A program made the translations under genes and the position numbers. Positions 35,410 through 45,367 of a stretch of 64,000 nt of DNA are shown here, piece after piece. The first letter of the stretch is position 1. Each line of letters opens with the position of its first letter. Source of the DNA: Batrachochytrium dendrobatidis JAM81 (lineage: Eukaryota; Chytridiomycota; Chytridiomycetes; Rhizophydiales); assembly GCF_000203795.2 (NCBI RefSeq), contig NW_006281103.1:877658-941657 (forward strand), written 5' to 3'. Under the pieces are notes generated by a model. It worked only from the letters and a program-made list of their open reading frames with translations. It ran no database searches and was not told where the DNA came from.

Positions 35410-36780
35410 TTATTCTCTATATAGCGCTTTTGCTTTTGCTTTTGCCTTTACTTCGAGCTTTAGATTGTAAATAGCGGATGCCAAATAACCTACTGTACCG
35501 TGCATAACTAGGGTTTGTTCTTCAAACGATTTGAGCCTTTTAATCACTCTGCTTAAATCAGAGGAAAGAGAACTAAGCATAGCAACCAAAAGTTTAACTT
35601 TTTCTCTAAGGATTAAAGTAATTTCCCTCATAAGATCGAAAATAAGATCAGACATATCAGCGTATTTGGTGTCGTCTCTCTGAAGAGTATCAATAGCCAA
35701 GTCACATCCAGAGAGCAAGTTCATTACAGCGCCTGCAATCAAACTGAAAAGTAAGATAAGCTCTTTTTGAATTCTTTCGAGTCTAGGATACTTTGAGGGT
35801 TGAACTGAAGTCATCAAGTTTTTTGATTCAGTTGCCCATTGAAACATTCGCGCTCCATAGTTGCCACAACTTCTTACCAAAATTGTTATTTCTTCTTGAG
35901 CAACACCATCTGCTGTAAGAATAAGATCAGGTGCAGCAGTAGAATCAGCTGCTGGTGGTTTTTCGAATAGCTTGGCAAGCTTTTCTAATTTTGAAGAACT
36001 TCCAAGTTGTGGAGATTGCGGTGGTGATGACGATGGTGGAGATGATGGTGGAGACTGTGATGGTGGTGATTTTCCAAATAGCTTGGTAAGCTTTCCTAGT
36101 TTTGAAGAACTTCCAGGTTGTGAAGATGGAGATGATGGTGGAGACTGTGATGGTGGTGGTTTTTCGAATAGCTTGGCAAGCTTTTCTAATTTTGAAGAAC
36201 TTCCAAGTTGTGGAGATTGCGGTGGTGATGACGATGGTGGAGATGGTGGAGACTGTGATGGTGGTGATTTTCCAAATAGCTTGGTAAGCTTTCCTAGTTT
36301 TGAAGAACTTCCAGGTTGTGAAGATGGAGATGATGGTGGAGACTGTGATGGTGGTGGTTTTTCGAATAGCTTGGTAAGCTTTTCTAATTTTGAAGAACTT
36401 CCAGATTGTGAAGATGGTGGAAGTGATTCCTCTTCTCCAATATAGTAACCATCGGGACCAGGTTGTCCTGGCATTTCTCCAATCATTTCAAAAAGCTTCA
36501 AAATAAACATAACCATGATTTTAATGTCAAGTCTTTGACCTCGAAGTCGGGGCAATTTTCGAGGTTCATTGTTGGGTGAAGGAGCCAAGGTACTTCTTGA
36601 AACGGGCGGCATGGTGTTTAATGCATCGCTAGTCTGAGTTGGGGTTGAATATGACGACGATGTGGTTTCACTAATATAATCGTCTACGACCGATGTGGAG
36701 ATGGGTTCAGGATTTATTCCCAAAACTGGTATGATGGGAGAGAATGCGTATAGCAATACGATTGACAATTCAAGTTTCAT
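35410..36780 (-). CDS. Secreted protein with five Ser/Pro-KL-KLF tandem repeats
   Basis: One exon, 456 residues, family not recognised. A signal peptide (MKLELSIVLLYAFSPIIPVLG) is followed by a Ser/Thr-rich stretch and a basic segment RKLPRLRGQRLD. Residues about 120-285 hold five units of GSSSKL(E/G)KL(A/T)KLF(E/G)K, separated by Pro/Ser/Gln linkers (PPPSQSPPSSPSSQP). The C-terminal about 160 residues are helical (VRSCGNYGARMFQWATESKN to SLIAGAVMNLLSGCDLAIDTL) and resemble the mature part of the protein at 27403-28392. The last residues are a Lys/Ala tail. Probably a lineage-specific extracellular or cell-wall protein. Its repeats differ mainly by point changes, so unit number may vary between strains. 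Confidence 0.75.
   Translation of the reverse strand: MKLELSIVLLYAFSPIIPVLGINPEPISTSVVDDYISETTSSSYSTPTQTSDALNTMPPVSRSTLAPSPNNEPRKLPRLRGQRLDIKIMVMFILKLFEMIGEMPGQPGPDGYYIGEEESLPPSSQSGSSSKLEKLTKLFEKPPPSQSPPSSPSSQPGSSSKLGKLTKLFGKSPPSQSPPSPPSSSPPQSPQLGSSSKLEKLAKLFEKPPPSQSPPSSPSSQPGSSSKLGKLTKLFGKSPPSQSPPSSPPSSSPPQSPQLGSSSKLEKLAKLFEKPPAADSTAAPDLILTADGVAQEEITILVRSCGNYGARMFQWATESKNLMTSVQPSKYPRLERIQKELILLFSLIAGAVMNLLSGCDLAIDTLQRDDTKYADMSDLIFDLMREITLILREKVKLLVAMLSSLSSDLSRVIKRLKSFEEQTLVMHGTVGYLASAIYNLKLEVKAKAKAKALYRE
35955..36420 (-). repeat. In-gene tandem repeat (alternating units) in the secreted protein
   Basis: The DNA between these points contains two long near-identical blocks of about 190 bases, each formed of two related sub-units (EKLAKLFEKPP type and GKLTKLFGKSP type), plus one extra sub-unit. 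The blocks are nearly identical at DNA level, including synonymous positions, pointing to recent duplication. Confidence 0.8.
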
Positions 36781-37502
36781 TTTACTATGTAATGGCTACA
36801 ATATTTACCGACTTTATATCTGGCTTTGCCTCACATTGATAAGGGAGGATGCTTGTGAGTTTAGTAATAAACTGACGTAGCATGTACTTCAATTGGTCCC
36901 TTTGTGCTCAAGGGTTGGTTTATAGTTGACAAGTTTAAACAATGGATGTTCTATTTTAAAGTGGTCAAATAAGTTTGTATTATATCAAGCCTTGGGTAGT
37001 GGTTAAACAAATGGCTTGACTAATGAAGCAGTTGTTTGAAACTGGTATAGCTAGCAATACCGATCATCAACAGTAGGATGCTAAACAAAACAATTGAAAC
37101 TGGGTATTGTGCCAATGAACACACCCAGCTCATCCAGGTTACTTGATTGATTCATTGTATATCACAAAGCATAACACAGGATGGAGAAATTGCAGAGTAG
37201 GACGGGGTAGTCCAATGAAAACACAGCTGGAGATAAGGGCACATTAACACTTGCACAAGAATATTTACTGCAAGGGAGTTTAGCTAGGTTAAAGTTCTGA
37301 CTCATTGGTGTTGCAACGTTTTGGTACAATAACAATGTGACTACAACCTGTAAATTGAACATCAAATAAGACTGATTGTCACATGAGAACTAGGTTCAAA
37401 TAGCCCTGGAATGAAGCCAAAGTTTGATTTTGATTATAACTGGTTGCAAAGAGCATGAATACAGAGAGATGGAATCAAAAAACGAGAGATTATCAACCCT
37501 GT
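36781..37502. other. Intergenic region, no gene seen
   Basis: About 720 bases, AT-rich. Short open frames only; no convincing signal peptide, motif or repeat copy. Confidence 0.35.
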
Positions 37503-37625
37503 TGTTTTGCAAATATCGTTGGATTATTTACTTGCTGATTTAAATGGAGAAACATTTGTTGCTCATGTTTCCTGTATTGCGGCGACAATTCAGCTTGTTG
37601 ATACAGCCAATTTGTGGATCACCCT
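37503..37625 (+). repeat. Dispersed repeat family 3, copy A
   Basis: Divergent copy of a non-coding element also found at 38987-39105 and 48722-48840. Shared landmarks in order are (T/G)CAAATATCG-TGGAT, TTGCTGATTTAAATGG, ATGTTTCCTGTA and CGACAAT, then CTTGTTGATAC. Confidence 0.6.
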
Positions 37626-37952
37626 TTGATTAATATAGGACGACGTTTCCTATTTGGCCCTGTTTTGGTAAAAGCGTGGTTCCATCTAAAGTCCGCACAT
37701 TGACCTGAAATAATCGTGTAATCTCCTTGGCACCCACTCAAAACAATTGAATTACTTTATAGTAGTTATAAGAATAAAATCATATATATTTGGAGACCCT
37801 AATGAAAGTGAAATAGGCACAATAAATAAAAAAGCCTTTCAGCTGGCAGTAAAAGACTGCTGTATATGGTCTATGACTGGAACACTTGAACTTTAAGAAA
37901 TTGCCAATATGGCTCGGTATCTTTAGCAAACATCAGCTTGACTTGAAATCTT
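37626..37952. other. Intergenic region, 3' flank of small secreted protein
   Basis: No gene recognised; probably contains the 3' UTR of the small CBM19-like gene. Confidence 0.3.
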
Positions 37953-38222
37953 TTAGACACACATAATAGCAGTAGCAAGAGTTGGGTATACTTGGCAAAA
38001 GGTTCCCTCGCCACAGGCAATATTAACCCAGGCAGTTGATCCTGGAGCATCTTGTGTGCACATATTGAAGGAAGAAGCCTTTCCAGAAGCATCAGTGACG
38101 CATTTTTGGTGTCCAAGTTGGCATCCAGCACCACCGGGAGTTTGAGGGAAAGCTACTGCGCCGACAGTAAGTGCACTAGCGAAAACAACAAATGAAATGC
38201 TTTTGGTAAAGGAGAATTGCAT
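37953..38222 (-). CDS. Small secreted Cys-rich CBM19-like protein
   Basis: One exon, 89 residues from the ATG of MQFSFTKSIS (an upstream in-frame start would be TTG). Signal peptide to about residue 24 (VVFASALTVGAVA). The mature part is a single Cys-rich domain with pattern C-x-LGHQ-x-C, NMC-QD, TAWVN-x2-C-GEGTFC, VYPT, IMCV. The same domain occurs three times in the protein at 57948-58994. The C-x2-G-x3-C / W / C-x2-G-x2-C layout resembles chitin-binding CBM19 modules, so binding to chitin or other cell-wall glycans is inferred. It could protect the fungal wall or hold enzymes on it. Confidence 0.75.
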   Translation of the reverse strand: MQFSFTKSISFVVFASALTVGAVAFPQTPGGAGCQLGHQKCVTDASGKASSFNMCTQDAPGSTAWVNIACGEGTFCQVYPTLATAIMCV

Positions 38223-38986
38223 ACTTGGTTTAAAGATTAGAGATGTGAGCAATGAGATGAGACTGTGAAATCAATCAGCTATTTATAGACAGTAGCTGAG
38301 TTATCTTTGTAAGCTATTGCATTTCATGCTTGGGAAATATCAATAAATTCTTGGCAGAGAATTATTGGGATTATCTTTCTAGCAGATACGCTTCAGTCAT
38401 AATTGCTTCATCGCCAATGGCTGCGCCAGATGAGTTATAAAAGCAAAACGCGTTATCCAATAGTTTAATTACGTCAAGGTGGCACAGTTGATTATAATCA
38501 TTCAGCAGATTGATAATTCAAGTGAACTATCATCATCAGCGTATCATATTTTGGAAAATACTTACGTAAAATTAATTTAACCACCTTTTTCTATATGGTT
38601 GGGTTTGGTTGCTGCTTCTGCCACAACCGCCACCAGACTTATAATGTCCTTTTGAAGTTTGAGCAAGAGAGTTTGAGAGTTGCAGGTTTACATTGTGGGC
38701 TGCAAGTTCACGCTGCCATTTTTATTACTAGTATCAATCTTGATCTTTTATGGTTGTCAACATTGTTCTACATGACAATACAGTGTCCCTTGTAACAAAT
38801 AGTGTGACATGATTGTTCAACTCTCGGCATCAACTTCAACATTTGCTCACAACTTTAATACATTCATTTCGTGTTCTTGCTCTATCCATACATGTGCCAA
38901 ATGATGATCCATCAAGCGCACCTATTTCCAAAGTGTTGCTAGCTTACTGGGATCAGATTGTTTAGTACAAAAGTATGTTTTCTTGG
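38223..38986. other. Intergenic region, no gene seen
   Basis: Promoter side of the small secreted gene. A segment near 38540-38620 resembles 48670-48725, suggesting that the family 3 element, or a partner element, extends here. A short plus-strand open frame (38595-38795) has no recognisable motif. Confidence 0.35.
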
Positions 38987-39105
38987 TGATGTTGTTTACA
39001 AATATCGGTAGATTGTTGATTCAAATGACATGAGCATTTATTGCCCGTATTTCCTATACTATAGCAACAATCTGACTTGTTGATACGTTCTACTGCTCCT
39101 TCTAA
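38987..39105 (+). repeat. Dispersed repeat family 3, copy B
   Basis: Related to 37503-37625 and 48722-48840: ACAAATATCGGTAGAT, GAGCATTTATTG, TATTTCCTATAC and TAGCAACAATCTGACTTGTTG followed by ATACG. It ends about 140 bp from the 3' end of the next gene. Confidence 0.6.
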
Positions 39106-39243
39106 TTCAATATAAAAGTCGTAACTTTACAAGCCAAAAACTTTTGTTTCCAAAATGCAGTAGCAGCAGCTTGTTTCAAGCCATCAAAATGATTACTGAC
39201 AATTCTTAATTTATCTCTCCATTCACACTCTTATTGTTGTCAA

Positions 39244-41445
39244 TTATAATGTGCGAGTATTCCTAAAGGCTATCTTGATAAAATTTTCATTCAAGCGCAG
39301 CAAACACCTCATTTTATTCAACAGTACTTGGAAGAAATGGCTTAGATACTTGTCCATGTCAAGAAAAGCATTTGTAAATTTCAAAATACAACATGAATGC
39401 TTTTGATGGTACTCACGCAGGCATCACTTATCTTGCTAAATGAAACACACTCAGAAAGACTAGACTCGACCCAAACGCCTGCCTTTCCAACCCCACCCAC
39501 ATCCAGACACTCATCATTTTGGCTTGACCCATTTATACAGGATTTAGTGTCCATTACACAAACATCTCCATCTGTATTGAGAAGCTTGCGTACAGATCGA
39601 GAAAGCGTGTTCAATAAGCTGGTTTTGGTATCCGTGATACAAAGAGCAATACGGCCCATGGTGATAAGTTTTGCTGACGTGGTTGGATTATCAGATACAC
39701 TTGATTGATGCTCTTTTGAAGATTGATGAATACTGATTGGAATGCGCGATCGATTCGGAGTGATATGCTTTAAACTTGCTTGAGCTTGAGGCACAGATGG
39801 AGCCAAACACTGAGTAGTAGATAAAGTCTGGTTACTGTCAGACATTACTAGTGGAGATAAAATTGTATCCACTGCAAACAGAAGAGTAGATAAAGAATGT
39901 TTGCGTGTGCTTGAAACATCATGACTTTGCTCCTCATCACTACATGGCTGTTGATGCGACTCCAATAAATGCAAAGACTCGGGCTTGGACTTGTCAGGTT
40001 CAATAGCAACAATTGGTGAATTGCACATTGTCATATCTGACTTTGATACCAATGGAGATTTCCAACCATCTTGCTGTTGATCTATAGCTTCAAAACTGTG
40101 CGTGTTTCGACTACTGGTCACAGAACAAAGTGAGTCAATTGCCATTGGATTACACTCGGGGAACAAGGTAGAAAACACGGGATGAGATGAAGGACCCATC
40201 AGACTATTGTGTGTAGGTGTGCATGGATTGTTTGGATGCATGGGAGAGCTTTGTAGACAAGAGAAATTCATCTGATGGTGCTTTGAGACTATTGGAGAAC
40301 TAAGAGTGGTACTAAGCTCAGACATGATCAAAGCATTGGAAGCTTTTTTTGATGGTTCATGAATCAAAGTCCAGTCACTTTTTAAAGTAGTCGCGGTGAC
40401 ACTGCCCAATCCCTTACTAGAAGTGGATTCAAGATTGTTCTTTGCCAAAGTATCTCCTCGACTCAAATTGGTTCGCTGGTTCGTAACATCATTGAATGCA
40501 GTACGACTACCACGAAAAACACCGGTATTTCCAGAATTGGAGTTACTCGTTAGCCATGTCATATCTCTGTAATGAAGAGTGAGGACGCATAAAGCAGGTA
40601 CACCCTCGTCAGGAATATATTCAGTGGGATCATCCTCATCGCTGTCCGTTACATCTGCTGTGTTTTCCGGATCTATGTCTTTCTTTTGTCGTTTGGCAGG
40701 AGGAACCGCGGATCCATCCAATTTCATGACTAAACCAATCACAATAGCGAATCACATAATTGCCATTAGTATATTGTGATATCCATTCTACAGTCAATAC
40801 CAACAAATTTGGCTCGCTGTTATTCCAGATACACCATAACCAGCAGTAAAATGACTGCGCTGTAAAGACTATGCACATACCTCTCCAAAATTTGGCTTCA
40901 ATGGTACCCGCCAAAACAGGACGATGTGCTGTAGGTTTGACGCTTGAATTGGTTTTGGCAGGACTGAATTCAAACAAAGTAGGTTTTCCTCGATGCATAA
41001 TCTGGCCAATAGAGACTCCGTGCTTCCTACCAGATCTTATAACCCATCCAGGAGATCGTTTCCCATCGACGGTAATATCTACACACACAAATTCTGGATC
41101 CGATTCAGGTTGGCGGGCAGCATACCATACAAACACCGAGAATGGATCAGCAGGAGAGGGCACGCCCAAGTAAGCCTTTCCTCTATAGTCAGCAGGTGCT
41201 TGATGAGCCTGTTTTCGCTTACTGGCATTAGAAATACTGCCATTTGATCTTCCCTTTTCATCAGTATCTTTAAATGCATATTCTGGACATTGCACTCCGA
41301 GTCCAGTTTTATCGGACCGAGATTTGGGTTGTGAATTGGAGTTTGTGAGTGTTTGATTGTCTTGAGCATCCAACGCCAAAGAAACAGAAGAACGAGCCAG
41401 TTTCTGGTGAACAGTAAGACCACACAGTTTACGAGCGTCTCTCAT
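39244..41445 (-). CDS. Unknown nuclear-looking protein, 2-3 exons
   Basis: Exon 1 41445-40881 and exon 2 40729-39417 are well supported; a third exon 39348-39244 keeps the frame but is uncertain. The model gives about 660 residues. I do not recognise the family. The N-terminal part looks folded (APADYRGKAYLGVPSPADPF, then EFVCVDITVDGKRSPGWVI and FWRVMKLDGS) and is followed by an NLS-like PPAKRQKKD and an acidic stretch DVTDSDEDDPTEY. The rest is Ser/Thr/Asn/His-rich and probably disordered. A DNA- or chromatin-related role is a guess from composition. It diverges from the SR-protein gene with a 191-bp shared upstream region holding a CACGTG. Confidence 0.65.
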
Positions 41446-41535
41446 TGGATAGTAACAAGCTTATGCCAGCAATCAATAATCGATTAATCTTGACAATCGG
41501 ACAAACAATTTAAATTTGTTGTCCAGTAATCTGAT

Positions 41536-41541
41536 CACGTG
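41536..41541. promoter_or_regulatory. CACGTG E-box in a divergent promoter
   Basis: CACGTG in the context ATCACGTGCA, between the divergent unknown-protein and SR-protein genes (about 95 bp from each ATG). Regulatory role inferred from position. Confidence 0.35.
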
Positions 41542-41636
41542 CAAGTGATTTCACTTTTTATTTCTTACAAAAACTCCGCCAGTTTGGCATTGGTTGCGAC
41601 ATACTTGAACCTACTCCGTCTTGCTAGTGTATTTTC

Positions 41637-42849
41637 ATGAGTAAAACTACTCTGTTTGTTCGTGGCTTTAGTCCTGATACTAGTACAGTCACACTCTCCA
41701 GTCTGTTTGAAAAGTATGTGCTTGGCTGCTTTTTGCTAGTGTTTTGCTATTTGTTATCAGACCTTTCATGGCCTAGTCTGGCAGATTCACTACTGTCGAG
41801 TTGCATCTACTGTTTCCATACTAGCATGAATGCATGATGAACTGGAGAATAGACTGGGTTTATTGAACTATAATACAGCCAGGCAGAATGCAAATAGCCT
41901 GGCTAAACTTGTTTGGATTTGTTACCAGATCAAACCTGTTTAAATCGTTTCAACTTATTTTAAACTATTGTCTGTATTTAATACTCTTGGGTTCGATCGA
42001 TTTGCTACTTGAACACTAGCTGGATATATTTATACAGTTTCTGGCTCTGATTGTCGATAATATACTTGATCCAAACTACTACACATTGACTCGTTATCGA
42101 ACATTGTGCCGTTCATTACGAAATGCTAATCCATCATGAATCTTGTCGAATTTGGCTGCTCCAATCCAATGTCTTTGTTCCTCACTATTTACAGGATCGG
42201 GAAAACTATTCGATGTGATTTTCCCAACCGTCGTGGTCCACATGGTGCCTCGTCATTTGCATTTGTCGAGTATAAAGACCCACAAGATGCACAGGATGCA
42301 TTTGATTCACTGAATGGAAAAGAAGTTGACGGAAAGAGTCTTGTTATTGAGGCATGTACAGTAGTATTGCTTAAAACGTATTGCTATAAAAGATACATTG
42401 TGTGCTGATTTGTTGTTGCATATTGTTCCATGACATGTTCTTGTCAGTGGGCAAAAACACCACTATCTGATCGTCGACCTGGAGGAAGTAGCCAAAGAGA
42501 TCGTGTACGGGATAGAGATTATGATCGTGACAGTTACCGCCGTGAAGATTACAGATACGAGTCTCGTAGCAGCCGATATCGCTCCCGTAGTCCTGATCGT
42601 CGTTATCGTTCTCGCAGTCCTCCCCGTGATGATCGTCGTTATCGCTCGCGTAGTCCCTCTCGTGATGATCGTCGTAATGACCATTCCAAATCAGATCGTT
42701 ACCGAGATGACCGTCGTTATGGTGACAGGAAGGAATATTCTGATCGTAACGACCGCTCAGTTGAATCACGGAGTGCTAGAGGCACTTTGGATTATCCGCC
42801 TACAAAGACAGATGATAGACGAAGTCGCCGTGATGAGCGCAGTAAATGA
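41637..42849 (+). CDS. SR-type splicing factor: RRM plus RS domain, 3 exons
   Basis: Exons 41637-41713, 42195-42351 and 42448-42849 give 211 residues. The N-terminal RRM has RNP2 as TLFVRGF and RNP1 as ASSFAFVEY, with DAQDAFDSLNGKEVDGKSLVIEWAK closing the fold. The C-terminal 130 residues are an RS/RD-rich domain (SRSSRYRSRSPDRRYRSRSP onward), a substrate for SRPK-type kinases. The architecture matches fungal SR proteins such as S. pombe Srp1/Srp2, which define exons and recruit U2AF/U1. Intron 1 is 481 nt, far longer than the typical 60-120 nt here. Intron 2 uses a GC donor (GAG, then GCATGT at 42352). Confidence 0.9.
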
Positions 42850-43095
42850 TTTGATGATCAGAAATCTAGAATATAACCCGGAGATTGTGCAGACATTGTT
42901 TTTGGAGTATTGCAGTTATGAAATGAATGAACCACGGTTTATGTTTACTCGACAATTTGTACATTCTAATGACCATACAATGCGATTGAACACTAGTATG
43001 AATACACAGTTGAATTTCTATTGTACGATCGCACTTGAACAACTTGAACCAACACAAGAATGGTTTTGGATTGACAAGTTGATTGTTGCAGTATC

Positions 43096-43101
43096 CACGT
43101 G
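43096..43101. promoter_or_regulatory. CACGTG E-box upstream of BCKDHB
   Basis: CACGTG in the context CCACGTGACA, 73 bp upstream of the BCKDHB ATG, between it and the upstream SR gene. Candidate bHLH (Cbf1-like) site by position. Confidence 0.35.
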
Positions 43102-43173
43102 ACACAATCTTTGAGTTTCATTCGTTGTCTTGAATTGTAAAATTTGATTTCACAAGTTGCTACTCTACGGACC

Positions 43174-45164
43174 ATGTTCAGACATCTGGCTGCAAAGATC
43201 TGTACAAACTCCATTGTCTGCACCAACAAATGTGTTGTTCGCTCTGCCTCTCGATTTGTATGTATTGCTTTATTCAACGACCGTTTATGTTGCTAGAGTA
43301 GATCTCGCACTCGACCAAACCCAACTGTATAACCAAGAGTCCTTGTGTTCATTCATTGCCATGACAACTGTACTAACCAACTGATCATGTCTAATACTAC
43401 GGGATAATTCAGTATGCAAGCGGTCCACCACCTGCAGGCGGATTTCTGCCTGGTGTTAATGAGTCCAAATTCATCATGGACACAAAGGAAAAGGCATTGG
43501 CTAACCCCGAGCTGGCTGCTGTTAAGAATTGTAAGATTGAATCTTGCTGCTGTCTCACTCAAGCTCAACTGCACTTTTGATTCGATGAACAGTTGAAAAA
43601 TGGCTCTCGATCCCACTGTGGTCACATGGGAACTGATTTTATTCTTGGGGTTCATGAATGCAATTTTACAACTGTTGAGGGGCTTTAGATTCCATTCAAC
43701 CTGCAGTTTGTCGTGTGTGGATTATTGGCTAATTCATTGCATTGATCTTACTATTATTCAATGGTTTAGCTGAGACAAAGAAACTTAATCTGTATCAGGC
43801 TGTAAATGAAGCACTCTCTACTGCTCTTGCAACCGATGACAAGGCCGGTATGTCTGCTACCACTTGAATCGTTGATTTGCATCAACACATTATTTGTGCT
43901 GATTCATCTTTTATACTGCACAGTTGTATTTGGTGAAGATGTCGGTTTTGGCGGTGTGTTCCGTTGTACAATGGGTCTCGCAGAGAAATATGGCAAACAT
44001 CGTGTATTTAACGCACCATTGACCGAACAAGGCATTGCTGGCTTTGGTATTGGTATGGCTGCTGTTGGCCATACTGCAATTGCTGAAATTCAGTTTGCCG
44101 ATTATGTCTTCCCTGCCTTTGATCAGGTAATTTTAAATCTAGGCTTATATGAGCTGAGATGGCAAACTCATGATTACTGGATAAATCTAGATTGTCAATG
44201 AAGCTGCCAAATACAGATATCGTTCTGGTGGACAATTTGACGTGGGCGGTCTTACACTTCGTATGCCTTGCATGGCTGTTGGTCACGGTGCTCATTATCA
44301 TAGTCAGAGTCCTGAATCTCAGTTTGTACACACTCCAGGCATCAAGGTATATATTCTATTTTTCAATATTCATGTCAAATGTCTAGTCAGATGATTGATC
44401 TTTACATAATTTTAGGTCGTTATTCCTCGTTCGCCTATTCAGACAAAAGGACTTTTACTCGCTGCTATTCGGGATAAAAATCCTGTATTGTTTATGGAAC
44501 CCAAAATTCTTTACCGTGCTGCAGGTTTGTTTATATCTACATGTTTACTTGTACTATCATGGCTTTTACGTTGCCAATTATTTCAAAATATAGTACCAAC
44601 CCTTTATGTCTTTTGCTCGTATAGTCGAACAAGTTCCAGTTGACGACTATGTTCTTCCCCTCGGAAAAGCTGAAGTGATTCAAGAAGGCACGGATTTGAC
44701 CGTGATTGGATGGGGATCTCAATTATATGCTCTTGAAAACGCTATTATGCTTGCACAAAAAAATATGCCTGGACTGAGTGTTGAGCTTATTGATTTGCGC
44801 TCGATTTTACCATGGGATGCAGAGACTATTGTTAAGGTGATTCAGTATTTCAATCTTTGCATGATTGCTTGTGTTGTTTAATCACAGGCATGCTTACCGC
44901 CTTTACTGTTTCAATTATGATTCATTTTTGATATAGTCGGTAAATAAGACTGGAAGACTACTGATCTCCCACGAAGCTCCACAAACCGGTGGGTTTGCAT
45001 CGGAAATCGCCGCAACGATCCAGGACAAATGCTTCCTTCGTCTCGAGGCACCTATCCAACGTGTGTGTGGATGGGATACACCTTTCCCCCTTATTTTTGA
45101 AAAGTTTTATGTCCCCAGTGCCATTCGATGTGCAGATGCTATGGAAAGGATAATGAAATATTAG
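43174..45164 (+). CDS. BCKDHB: Branched-chain 2-oxoacid dehydrogenase E1 beta subunit, mitochondrial, 8 exons
   Basis: Exons 43174-43257, 43413-43530, 43770-43847, 43924-44126, 44191-44346, 44416-44524, 44625-44836 and 44937-45164 give 395 residues. With E1 alpha it decarboxylates the 2-oxoacids of valine, leucine and isoleucine in mitochondria. Landmarks are [104 protein letters not shown] and [23 protein letters not shown] and the HYHSQSPE block separate it from pyruvate dehydrogenase E1 beta. The N-terminus is a basic mitochondrial presequence ([13 protein letters not shown]). Confidence 0.95.
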
Positions 45165-45367
45165 TTCACTTTTATTTTTATAGTTTAAATTCATGTGTCG
45201 TGAATAGTGTATAGCACTGAACACGGTATGCACGTAATGTTTGAATTTATATCATTATTTTATTGATTCAATTGAAACGTTTTGCTCATCCCGAGACTTG
45301 TTTCAAGTCAGATACTCGATATTTCTGTTCTATTCTTTCAGTTCAAGTCGTTTCATACATATTCAAC

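Noticed and set aside
35972..36445. 157-residue Asp/Gly-rich open frame on the plus strand
   Set aside because: It is the antisense shadow of the Ser/Pro-rich tandem repeats of the minus-strand secreted protein.
42371..42769. His/Asp-rich minus-strand open frame
   Set aside because: Antisense shadow of the RS domain of the SR protein.
43174..45164. Assignment as pyruvate dehydrogenase E1 beta
   Set aside because: The GGVFRCT and [12 protein letters not shown] blocks are those of branched-chain 2-oxoacid dehydrogenase E1 beta.
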